The notes beneath the pieces are model-generated. The model searched no databases. It had not been told where the DNA came from and saw nothing but the letters and a program-made list of their open reading frames with translations. This document shows positions 26,237 through 33,939 of a DNA stretch of 64,000 nt, in pieces. Each line of letters begins with the position of its first letter. Position 1 is the stretch's first letter. A program made the translations under genes and the position numbers. Source of the stretch: DAIDKA01 sp963726995 (lineage in GTDB: Bacteria > Pseudomonadota > Gammaproteobacteria > Steroidobacterales > Steroidobacteraceae); assembly GCA_963726995.1 (NCBI GenBank), contig CAVSEP010000004.1, forward strand, positions 620,001 to 684,000, given 5' to 3'.

Positions 26237-27043
26237 GAAAACCAGGCCTCCGTCGGCATCGGCTCGGACGACTACATCCGCAATACCCTGACCCGCGCCC
26301 TCGGCGAGGACAAGGCTGCCGGTCTCATCGACCGGATCCTCTTCGGCCGCTCCAGCAAGGGCCTGGAGATGCTCAAATGGATGGAGGCGCGCGAAGTCGC
26401 CGACCATCTGCGCAACGAACACCCGCAGACCATCGCCGTGGTGCTCGCCTATCTGGATTCAGAGCAATCGGCCGGCGTACTCGGGCGGATGAGCGAGGGC
26501 ATACGCGCCGAGGTGCTGGCCCGTATCGCCACCCTGGACGGGGTGCAGCCCAGCGCCCTGAATCGCCTGGATGAGCTCATCGAGCGGCAGTTCTCGGGCA
26601 AGGACTCGACCCGAACCACGAGCATCGGCGGACCGAAGGCCGCGGCGGCCATCCTGAACAATATGGAGCCCGGCCAGGAGAATCTGCTGCTGGGACAGCT
26701 TCGCAAGTCGGATGTCGCCCTCGCGACCACCATCGAGGATCTGATCTTCACCTTTGACGACCTGCCGGAGATCGAAGACCGTGACTTCCAGACCCTGCTG
26801 CGTGATGTATCCCAGGATCTGCTGGTACCCGCCCTCAAGGCTGCTGACGAAACTGTGCGGGCCAAGTTCTTCAAGAACATGTCGCAACGGTCCGGCGAGA
26901 TGCTGCGTGACGATCTGGAAAGCCGCGGCCCCATCAAGATGTCAGACGCGGAGGCCGCCCAGAAGGAGATCCTGAACATTGCCAGGAAACTCGCCGAAGA
27001 GGGCACGATTTCACTGACTCAAAGCTCGGGCGGCTATGTATAG
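26036..27043 (+). CDS. fliG: FliG flagellar switch/motor protein
   Basis: A full-length FliG (335 aa). The N-domain (NVRDAAVLLLSLGEQAAADVLKHLGPKDIQRIG), the middle domain (ESWIARMEKK-like region MLKWMEAREVADHLRNEHPQTIAVVLAYLDSEQSAGVLGRM) and the C-domain (EDLIFTFDDLPEIEDRDFQTLLRDVSQDLLVPALK) are all present. Charged residues near the torque helix are kept. In flagella it sits between the FliF ring and FliM/FliN and contacts the stator. Here it follows a free FliF-tail-like ORF and precedes fliM. No fliF, fliH, fliI or motAB is nearby, so this is a second or orphan switch set linked to chemosensory genes. Confidence 0.93.
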   Translation: MAEGTAPQPNVRDAAVLLLSLGEQAAADVLKHLGPKDIQRIGAAMSAVGPLTVTQLSGTLTTFLNEVENQASVGIGSDDYIRNTLTRALGEDKAAGLIDRILFGRSSKGLEMLKWMEAREVADHLRNEHPQTIAVVLAYLDSEQSAGVLGRMSEGIRAEVLARIATLDGVQPSALNRLDELIERQFSGKDSTRTTSIGGPKAAAAILNNMEPGQENLLLGQLRKSDVALATTIEDLIFTFDDLPEIEDRDFQTLLRDVSQDLLVPALKAADETVRAKFFKNMSQRSGEMLRDDLESRGPIKMSDAEAAQKEILNIARKLAEEGTISLTQSSGGYV

Positions 27044-27067
27044 CGCCATCTCCAGGAGTTGACGGCC

Positions 27068-28120
27068 ATGTCGGACGTACAGATTCTCGGTCAGGATGAA
27101 ATCGATGCGCTGATGAACGGCATCGACAGCGGCGAGGTCCCCACCGAAGCCCCGCCCGGGCGCGATGAGGCGCGGCCGCATGATTTTACCCGCTATGGCC
27201 GTATCGTGCGCGGCCGCATGCCCACGCTGGAGATGATCAACGACCGCTTCGGGCGGCTGCTGCGCGGCAGTCTCTACAATGAGCTGCGGCGCACCGCGGT
27301 GATCTCGGTCGGATCCGTCCAGATCGTGAAATTCGCCGACTATGTGCGCACCCTGCATCTGCCCACCAGTCTGAATCTGGTCAAATTCAACCCCCTGCGG
27401 GGCACCGGGCTGATCATTCTGGATCCGACCCTGGTGTTTGCGCTGATCGACATCTACTTCGGCGGCAAGGGCCGGCACGCGAAAATCGAGGGCCGGGAAT
27501 TCACCTCGATCGAGAACGAGATCATCGCGAACGTGCTGAAGGAGACCTTCGGCAATCTTCAGGAAGCCTGGTCGCACATCGCGCCACTGGTGATCGAGAA
27601 GGTGGGTTCCGAAATGAATCCGCACTTTGCCAATATCGTCAGTCCCACCGAAATCGTGGTGGTCTCGCGCTTCAGCATCGACATCGATGGTACCGGCGGC
27701 GACCTGCACGTCACCATGCCCTACTCGATGATCGAGCCACTGCGCGAAATCCTGGATTCCGGCGTGCAGAGCGATCGCGTCGAGCAGGATGATCGCTGGT
27801 CCCTGGCGCTTCGCCACGAGCTGGAGGATGCGGAACTGGAGGTACGGGCAGTGCTGGGGACCACCACCCTTTCCCTGTCGGATCTGCGCTCGCTCCAGCC
27901 CGGCAACGTCCTCACCACCGACTTCACCGGAGCGATCACGCTCATGGCGGAGGGCCTGCCGGTGCTGCGCGGTCAATATGGGCTGTCCCGCGGCCAATGC
28001 GCCGTCAAAGTCACCGAACGCATCCAGCGTTCCCTCGTATCCGGCCTGGACGACTTGCCCGACCCCGGTGTCGTCAAGGCCGCCAAGCCCTCCTCTCACC
28101 ATGCGACGGAGTCGAAATGA
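27068..28120 (+). CDS. fliM: FliM flagellar switch protein
   Basis: A 350-residue FliM. The N-terminal CheY-P-binding peptide is present (ILGQDEIDALMNG), as are the central CheC-like domain (GRMPTLEMINDRFGRLLRGSLYNELRR, LIILDPTLVFALIDIYFGG, EFTSIENEIIANVL) and the C-terminal SpoA domain (LGTTTLSLSDLRSLQPGNVLTTDF...GQYGLSRGQCAVKV). The ATG with AGGAG upstream was chosen. It overlaps cheY by ATGA. No FliN gene follows, so the C-ring would have FliM as its only SpoA protein unless FliN is encoded elsewhere. Confidence 0.93.
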   Translation: MSDVQILGQDEIDALMNGIDSGEVPTEAPPGRDEARPHDFTRYGRIVRGRMPTLEMINDRFGRLLRGSLYNELRRTAVISVGSVQIVKFADYVRTLHLPTSLNLVKFNPLRGTGLIILDPTLVFALIDIYFGGKGRHAKIEGREFTSIENEIIANVLKETFGNLQEAWSHIAPLVIEKVGSEMNPHFANIVSPTEIVVVSRFSIDIDGTGGDLHVTMPYSMIEPLREILDSGVQSDRVEQDDRWSLALRHELEDAELEVRAVLGTTTLSLSDLRSLQPGNVLTTDFTGAITLMAEGLPVLRGQYGLSRGQCAVKVTERIQRSLVSGLDDLPDPGVVKAAKPSSHHATESK

Positions 28121-28512
28121 GCACACCTATCAAGTATCTCGTCGTAGATGACTTCTCCACCATGCGCCGCATCGTGAAGAATCTCCTACAGGAACTCGGC
28201 TACCAGAATATCCAGGAAGCCGACGACGGCAAGACGGCGTGGCCGATGCTGCAGGCCGGCGGCTTCGACTTCGTGATCACCGACTGGAACATGCCGCTGA
28301 TGCCGGGGCTTGATCTGCTGAAGGCCATCCGCGCCGATGAGAAGCTCAAGAGCCTGCCGGTGCTGATGGTGACGGCCGAGGCCAAGCGCGAACAGATCGT
28401 CGAGGCCGTGCAGGCCGGCGTGAGCGGGTATGTCGTCAAGCCCTTCACGGCCGAGATCCTCAAGCAGAAACTGGACAAGATTCTGCAGGCACGTGCCGCC
28501 GCGGCCGGCTGA
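28117..28512 (+). CDS. cheY: CheY chemotaxis response regulator, module 2 (flagellar type)
   Basis: A 131-residue receiver very close to enterobacterial flagellar CheY in pattern: VVDDFSTMRRIVKNLLQELGY, EADDG, phospho-acceptor Asp56 in VITDWNMPLMPGLDLLKAIR, MVTAEAKREQIVEAVQAGVSGYVVKPFTA. This type binds FliM when phosphorylated, and fliM is the overlapping upstream gene. The gene order fliM-cheY-cheZ supports a direct CheY-P to FliM link that CheZ resets. Confidence 0.94.
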   Translation: MSTPIKYLVVDDFSTMRRIVKNLLQELGYQNIQEADDGKTAWPMLQAGGFDFVITDWNMPLMPGLDLLKAIRADEKLKSLPVLMVTAEAKREQIVEAVQAGVSGYVVKPFTAEILKQKLDKILQARAAAAG

Positions 28513-28519
28513 ATGATCC

Positions 28520-29179
28520 ATGGCAGACTCACAGCGAAACCTGGAACGGCTCAGACCCCTGCTCGACCGGCTGACGGCCGCGGTGTCCGCCGGGGACGCC
28601 CACGAGTTCGAGCGCGTCCTGGACGATCTGGTCCACGGACGGCGCAAGGACCTGTTTGCGGAGCTGCGCCGCCTCACCGCCCGCGTGCGCCAGGCGCTGG
28701 AATCCTTCCAGCTCAACGCCCGCTTTTCGGAGCTGGCGGAGAAGGACGTGCCGGACGCCCGCCAGCGCCTGCTGCACGTCATGAAGCTGACCGATGACGC
28801 GGCGCATAAGACCATGGACCTGATCGAGCGCGCGACGCCGCTGGTGACCACGCTGGTTTCCACGGCCGCAGAACCCGCCTCCCCGACCGTGGTCGCCGCC
28901 TCGACGAAGCTGCGGTCGCACCTGTCCGACGTCTACCTGGCGCAGGGGTACCAGGACCTCACCGGCCAGATCGTGCGAGGCGTGATCAAGCTCGTGGACG
29001 AGGTCGAAGCCACGCTGGCCAGCCTGATGCGCATAGCCGGGGAAGCGACCGAGACGCAGACGACCACCCTGCCGATCGCCGTCAACGGCTACGGGCCCGT
29101 CGTGCCGGGCGTGGACCATGGGGCGGCGCTGGGCAACCAGCAGGATGTCGACGCACTGCTGTCGGACCTGGGTCTTTGA
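28520..29179 (+). CDS. cheZ: CheZ CheY-P phosphatase
   Basis: A 219-residue helical protein. It has the active region VYLAQGYQDLTGQIVRGVIKLV with the conserved Gln-Asp-Leu-Thr-Gly-Gln (catalytic Gln by family knowledge), and a C-terminal CheY-binding peptide QQDVDALLSDLGL after a flexible linker. It forms a long coiled-coil dimer that dephosphorylates CheY. Its presence marks module 2 as the one with a fast CheY-P reset; module 1 has no phosphatase gene. It starts 7 nt after the cheY stop. Confidence 0.9.
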   Translation: MADSQRNLERLRPLLDRLTAAVSAGDAHEFERVLDDLVHGRRKDLFAELRRLTARVRQALESFQLNARFSELAEKDVPDARQRLLHVMKLTDDAAHKTMDLIERATPLVTTLVSTAAEPASPTVVAASTKLRSHLSDVYLAQGYQDLTGQIVRGVIKLVDEVEATLASLMRIAGEATETQTTTLPIAVNGYGPVVPGVDHGAALGNQQDVDALLSDLGL

Positions 29180-29181
29180 CC

Positions 29182-29475
29182 ATGCAATCGGTCCAGCTGC
29201 CGATGGGCAACACCATTCGTGAATGCGCCGTCCTGAAACGGCAGCTGCTGGCGCTCCTGGAGTGTCCCGAAGCCGTGCTCATCGATGTGGCCGACGTGGA
29301 ACTCATCGATACCGCGGCGCTGCAATTGCTTTTCGCCTTTGACCGTGAACGAGCCGCCAGGGGCCTGGGCACGGTCTGGCAGGGAGACAGCGCGCCATTT
29401 CGCGAAGCCGCCGCGGCAGTGGGCCTGCAGGTGGGCAATTGCGCAACATCGGCCAGCGCCAGCGTGCCGGCATGA
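29182..29475 (+). CDS. STAS-domain protein, module 2
   Basis: A 97-residue single STAS domain with core VLIDVADVELIDTAALQLLFAFDRERAARGLGTVWQG. As in module 1, the phospho-site position is Asp-Thr rather than Asp-Ser. The stop overlaps the cheA start (ATGA), again coupling STAS protein and kinase. The conserved STAS-CheA pairing in both modules suggests a working partnership; a kinase for the STAS Thr is not seen. Confidence 0.83.
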   Translation: MQSVQLPMGNTIRECAVLKRQLLALLECPEAVLIDVADVELIDTAALQLLFAFDRERAARGLGTVWQGDSAPFREAAAAVGLQVGNCATSASASVPA

Positions 29476-31538
29476 GCCTCGAAATGGACCAGTTTCACGC
29501 CGGATTCTTCGAGGAGTCCTACGAGTCGCTCGACACGATGGAGAATGCGCTGCTGCAGCTGGATCCCGGCACGCCCAGCGCCGATTCGATCAACTCGGTC
29601 TTCCGCGTCGCGCACTCCATCAAGGGCGGCGCCGGCATGTTTGCCTTTACCGAGGTCGCCTCCTTCACCCATACGCTGGAGACGCTGCTTGATGAGCTGC
29701 GCGCCGGCCGCATGCCGGTCACGCGTCCCGCAATCGACCTGCTGCTGAAGTCCACCGATGTGCTGCGCGGAATGCTGCAGGCGACGCAGCGCAAGACCCC
29801 GGTCGACCAGCAGACGGTTGCCGACGTTCAATTCGATCTCGAGCAGATGCTGGTGATGCGCCCCCCGGCCGGGGATACCCCCGCGCCCGGCAAGACCGGC
29901 ATACCTTCCGCCCTGCCGGACTCGCTACGACCGAAGCAGATGACCTGGACGATCAAGTTCCGCCCCAATGCACGGCTGGATGCGCCGGGCGCGGATCCGT
30001 CGCGGGTATTCTCTGAACTGTCGGAACTCGGAGCCATGGCACTGGTGACACACGCCGAGCAGCTGCCGGCGTTTGCCGAGCTTGATCCGGAAGTCTGCTA
30101 CCTGACCTGGACCGTCACGTTGACCACCGAACTGCCCTCGGAGGCCATCCAGAACATCCTGGACTGGGCCGAAGCGGACTGCCAGTTGAGCGCGCAGGAA
30201 CCGGTACGGGCCGAGCCGCCGGCCGGGCCGGCGCCCCTCGCCGCGCAAAGTCCGCCGGCGCCCGTCGCTCCCGCTTCCTCCAGTCTGCCGCCGGCGGCCG
30301 CCACAACCCCCGCGCCGACTCCCGATGCAGCGCCCAGCGCGGCCAAGGCTCCTGCCGCGGATTCGAATTCCATTCGCGTGGCGATCGAGAAGCTCGATGA
30401 GCTGATGAATACCGTCGGCGAGATCGTCATCGCCCAGTCCATGCTAATGCAGCTCGTCGACGGCAACAAACCCCCGCGGGTGGATCGGATCCGGGCGGGC
30501 CTGGTGCAACTCGAGCGCAACGTCCGGGAGCTGCAGGAGAGCGTCATGCGCGTGCGCATGCTGCCCATCCGCTTTGCCTTCAGCCGGTTTCCGCGGCTCG
30601 TCCACGACCTGTCCGCCCGGCTGAACAAGCAGATCGAGCTGAAGATGACCGGCGAGCAGACCGAATTGGACAAGAAGGTTCTCGAGAAGATCGGGGATCC
30701 CCTGGTTCACCTGGTGCGCAATTCCATCGATCACGGCATCGAACTGCCCGATACGCGACTCGCCGCCGGAAAGTCCGCGATGGGAACCTTGTTCCTGAAC
30801 GCCTACCAGCGAGGCGGGTCGATCGTGATCGAGGTGGGCGATGACGGCGCGGGCCTGAATCTCGAGCGAATCCTGTCCAAGGCGCGGGCCAAGGGTCTGG
30901 TCGGCCAGAACGAATCACTCTCTGATGAAGCCATCGCCAACCTGATATTCCATCCGGGGTTCTCCACGGCCGAAGTCACGACAGACCTCTCGGGTCGCGG
31001 CGTGGGCATGGATGTGGTGCGGCGAAATATCGAGGAGCTCGGCGGCACCGTCGAGCTGCGCACCGAAACCGGCAAGGGATCCAGCGTCATCATCAGCCTG
31101 CCCCTGACACTGGCGATCGTCGATGGCCTTTCGGTCGCCGTCGGTGCCGAAGTCTACATCGTGCCCCTGGTGGCCATCATCGCCTCGATGCAGTTCAAGC
31201 ACGGCAAGGTGCGCAGCGTGGCCGGAGTCGGTGAGGTGTTCCAGTTCCGCGGCGACTACATTCCGATGATCCGACTGCATGATGCCTTCGGCCTTCAGTC
31301 CCGATACCGGGACCAGGACCTGGGCTCGATCATGGTCGTCGAATGCGACGGTCGCAGGGTCGGGCTCTACGTCGATGAACTGCTCGGCCAGCAGCAGTTC
31401 GTCATCAAATCCATGGAGACGAACTACCGGCGCATCGAAGGGGTCTCCGGCGCAACCATTCTCGGGGACGGCAGCGTGGCGCTGATCCTGGATATCCCCG
31501 GCCTGGTGCGCTTTGCCGCGGAGCGGAACGCCGCATGA
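29472..31538 (+). CDS. cheA: CheA histidine kinase, module 2
   Basis: A 688-residue kinase. The HPt domain carries phospho-site His48 (VAHSIKGGAGMFAF). A middle domain (MTWTIKFRPNARLDAPGADPSRVFSELSELGAMAL) parallels that of the module 1 CheA rather than a canonical CheY-binding P2. A long Pro/Ala linker leads to dimerisation helices (AIEKLDELMNTVGEIVIAQSML) and the ATPase domain (HLVRNSIDHGIEL, VGDDGAGL, GRGVGMDVVRRNI), with a CheW-like C-terminus. The frame is intact. The start overlaps the STAS stop; an ATG four codons later is possible. Confidence 0.93.
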   Translation: MSLEMDQFHAGFFEESYESLDTMENALLQLDPGTPSADSINSVFRVAHSIKGGAGMFAFTEVASFTHTLETLLDELRAGRMPVTRPAIDLLLKSTDVLRGMLQATQRKTPVDQQTVADVQFDLEQMLVMRPPAGDTPAPGKTGIPSALPDSLRPKQMTWTIKFRPNARLDAPGADPSRVFSELSELGAMALVTHAEQLPAFAELDPEVCYLTWTVTLTTELPSEAIQNILDWAEADCQLSAQEPVRAEPPAGPAPLAAQSPPAPVAPASSSLPPAAATTPAPTPDAAPSAAKAPAADSNSIRVAIEKLDELMNTVGEIVIAQSMLMQLVDGNKPPRVDRIRAGLVQLERNVRELQESVMRVRMLPIRFAFSRFPRLVHDLSARLNKQIELKMTGEQTELDKKVLEKIGDPLVHLVRNSIDHGIELPDTRLAAGKSAMGTLFLNAYQRGGSIVIEVGDDGAGLNLERILSKARAKGLVGQNESLSDEAIANLIFHPGFSTAEVTTDLSGRGVGMDVVRRNIEELGGTVELRTETGKGSSVIISLPLTLAIVDGLSVAVGAEVYIVPLVAIIASMQFKHGKVRSVAGVGEVFQFRGDYIPMIRLHDAFGLQSRYRDQDLGSIMVVECDGRRVGLYVDELLGQQQFVIKSMETNYRRIEGVSGATILGDGSVALILDIPGLVRFAAERNAA

Positions 31539-31572
31539 AATCCATCAGATTGTCCAATGAGGAGTGCCGACC

Positions 31573-32091
31573 GTGAATTCCAACCGACCGGCCCCGGCAA
31601 CGAACGATTCGGCGGGCGCCGCCCACCAGGTTCTGACCTTTTGCCTGGGCAGCGAAACCTACGCCGTGGAAATCCTGCTGGTTCAGGAGATCCGGGGCTG
31701 GACGAGCGTGACGCGCCTCCCGCAGGCCCCGCCTCACATGCTCGGCATGCTGAATCTGCGCGGCTCGATCGTGCCGGTCATCGACATGCGGGTACGTTTC
31801 GGTCTGGAACAGGCGCCATTCACGCCGCTCACCGTCATCGTGGTGCTGTCGGTACCAACCGAGGCCGGCCGTCGTGAGTTCGGCCTGGTCGTGGACAGCG
31901 TGTCCGACGTGGTGGACATAGACCCTTCGGACCTCAAGGAAACCCCGAGCCTGGGAAACACGGCGAGCGCCGAGTTGATCAAGGGGCTCGCGGCGGTCGC
32001 GGACCGGATGGTGATCCTGCTGAATGTCGACGAGCTGATTCGCCGCGACCTGGAGCACACCGAGGCGCCCGCCCTGGCGGGCGCGGCCTGA
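31573..32091 (+). CDS. cheW: CheW coupling protein, module 2
   Basis: A 172-residue coupling protein with the full CheW pattern: VLTFCLGSETYAVEILLVQEIRGW, MLNLRGSIVPVIDMRVRFGLE, FGLVVDSVSDVVDIDPSDLKETPSLG, MVILLNVDELI. GTG was chosen as start because GAGGAG lies 9 nt upstream. It sits between cheA and a PAS-containing receptor, which it presumably couples. Confidence 0.9.
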   Translation: MNSNRPAPATNDSAGAAHQVLTFCLGSETYAVEILLVQEIRGWTSVTRLPQAPPHMLGMLNLRGSIVPVIDMRVRFGLEQAPFTPLTVIVVLSVPTEAGRREFGLVVDSVSDVVDIDPSDLKETPSLGNTASAELIKGLAAVADRMVILLNVDELIRRDLEHTEAPALAGAA

Positions 32092-32155
32092 AGCGGCCCG
32101 CATTCTCCATCAATTTCGCAAATAGCTAAGCAACACAAGTCAAGAGGAAGAAGTC

Positions 32156-33724
32156 ATGGCAACGAGGAAGCGCAAGGCTGCGAGCCGCAGTCCGGGAACC
32201 GGCAAACGCGCAGCGGCCACGCGCGGCGGCGAACTTGCCGCACTCAACCGGTCGCAGATGGTCGTTGAGTACGCACTCGATGGCACCGTCCTCGCGGCCA
32301 ACGAGAACTTCCTGCAGGCCATGGGCTTTCTGCCGGCGGAGCTCAAGGGCAAGAACCACCGCCTGTTCGTCGATCCCGCGGAACACGGCACAAGCGGGTA
32401 CGGCCGGTTGTGGGAGAAGCTGGCTCGCGGCGAGTACGATTCGGGCCAGTACAAGCGCATTGCGAAGGACGGCAATGCGGTGTGGCTGCAGGGCTCCTTC
32501 AATCCCATCCTGGGCAGCAAGGGCAAGCCCATCAAGGTCGTGCAGTACGCCACCGATATCAGCGCCCAGTGCCGTGAAATGGAGCACAAGCGCAGTTTCG
32601 AGCTGTCGGTGGAGCGGGAGATCCAGGCCATCGTGTCCGCCTTCAATGACGGGGACCTCGAGAGACGCATTGCCCTCGACGGCAAGAGCGGCTTCCACGA
32701 GTCCCTCGCCCACGGCATCAATCAACTCGCCGACAACATGAGCGAGATCGTCGGTCGCGTGAAGGTGACGGCCGCCGAAGTGGCCCGCAGCGCCGGCGAG
32801 ATCTCGCAGGGCAACACGGACTTAAGCCAGCGGACCGAGGTGCAGGCCTCGAGCCTCGAGGAGACGGCTTCCTCGATGGAGCAGATGACCTCCACCGTGC
32901 GCCAGAACGCCGACAATGCCGCCCGCGCCGAGCAGCTGGCCGTCGCGGCCCGCGACCAGGCCGAAAGCGGCGGTGTCGTGGTGGCCAAGGCCGTCAGGGC
33001 CATGGCGGAAATCGACGAAGCCTCGAAGAAGATTGCCGACATCATCGGCGTCATCGACGAGATCGCCCTGCAGACCAATCTGCTGGCCTTGAACGCCGCC
33101 GTCGAGGCGGCTCGAGCCGGGGAACTGGGTCGTGGCTTTGCGGTCGTGGCCAGCGAAGTGCGCAGTCTGGCCGGGCGCAGCGCCACCGCGGCCAAGGAGA
33201 TCAAGGAGCTGATCCAGGACAGTCGCAAGAAAGTAGACGAAGGCTCCTCGCTGGTCACGGATTCCGGGCATACCCTGGAGCAACTGGTCTCGGCGGTGAA
33301 GCAGGTCAGCGACATCATCGCGGAAATCGCGGCGGCGAGTCAGGAGCAGTCATCGGGCATCGAGCAGGTGAACAAGGCGGTCATGCAGCTGGATGCCACC
33401 ACGCAGCAGAACTCCGCGCTGGTCGAGGAGGCCTCGGCGGCGAGCGAGTCCATGGCAGACCAGGCGCAGGCGCTGGCCGAGATGATGAACAAGTACCACG
33501 TCTCGCAGCAGCTGGCGGCGGTGAGCTCCACGGCGGCAGCCGACGCACGCAGCCGCACGGCGGTACCCGCACCCGTGGAGCGGCGCGGCGCGGGACGTCC
33601 CTGGGCCAACGCCGACACTAAGGCCCATACGGCCAAGCCGTTTGCGTCACAAGCCCCTATCGTCCGCGCCCCTTCGCAGGTTGGTGCCGCCATCGGCTCC
33701 GACAGCGATTGGCAGCAATTCTAG
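32156..33724 (+). CDS. PAS-domain soluble chemoreceptor (Aer-like), module 2
   Basis: A 522-residue cytoplasmic receptor. After a basic tail, a PAS domain (about 25-145; VEYALDGTVLAANENFLQAMGF, GQYKRIAKDGNAVWLQGSFNPI) is followed by a HAMP-like linker. The signalling domain has the conserved tip IDEIALQTNLLALNAAVEAARAGELGRGFAVVASEVRSLAGRS. There is no membrane segment. It ends in SDWQQF, resembling the W-x-x-F CheR/CheB tether, while CheR and CheB are encoded only in module 1. A redox or small-molecule signal is likely but not shown. Confidence 0.9.
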   Translation: MATRKRKAASRSPGTGKRAAATRGGELAALNRSQMVVEYALDGTVLAANENFLQAMGFLPAELKGKNHRLFVDPAEHGTSGYGRLWEKLARGEYDSGQYKRIAKDGNAVWLQGSFNPILGSKGKPIKVVQYATDISAQCREMEHKRSFELSVEREIQAIVSAFNDGDLERRIALDGKSGFHESLAHGINQLADNMSEIVGRVKVTAAEVARSAGEISQGNTDLSQRTEVQASSLEETASSMEQMTSTVRQNADNAARAEQLAVAARDQAESGGVVVAKAVRAMAEIDEASKKIADIIGVIDEIALQTNLLALNAAVEAARAGELGRGFAVVASEVRSLAGRSATAAKEIKELIQDSRKKVDEGSSLVTDSGHTLEQLVSAVKQVSDIIAEIAAASQEQSSGIEQVNKAVMQLDATTQQNSALVEEASAASESMADQAQALAEMMNKYHVSQQLAAVSSTAAADARSRTAVPAPVERRGAGRPWANADTKAHTAKPFASQAPIVRAPSQVGAAIGSDSDWQQF

Positions 33725-33939
33725 GCTCCCGGGGCACTGACTCGGCCGGGTCCCGATCGCCCGATCGGTCCCCGCATGAATTGCTGCAATGCGTGCATGG
33801 CTTCCCCCGGGGTCTCGGGGTAAGCGTGCTATGGCCCTGCGCCGCAACAATCCGCCATACTAATTGTCGCGGTACATCCGGCTCCCGACCCTGGTTCCGA
33901 GCCGTCGTGTGCGAATGGCCCAGCACTGTGGAGTCAACG

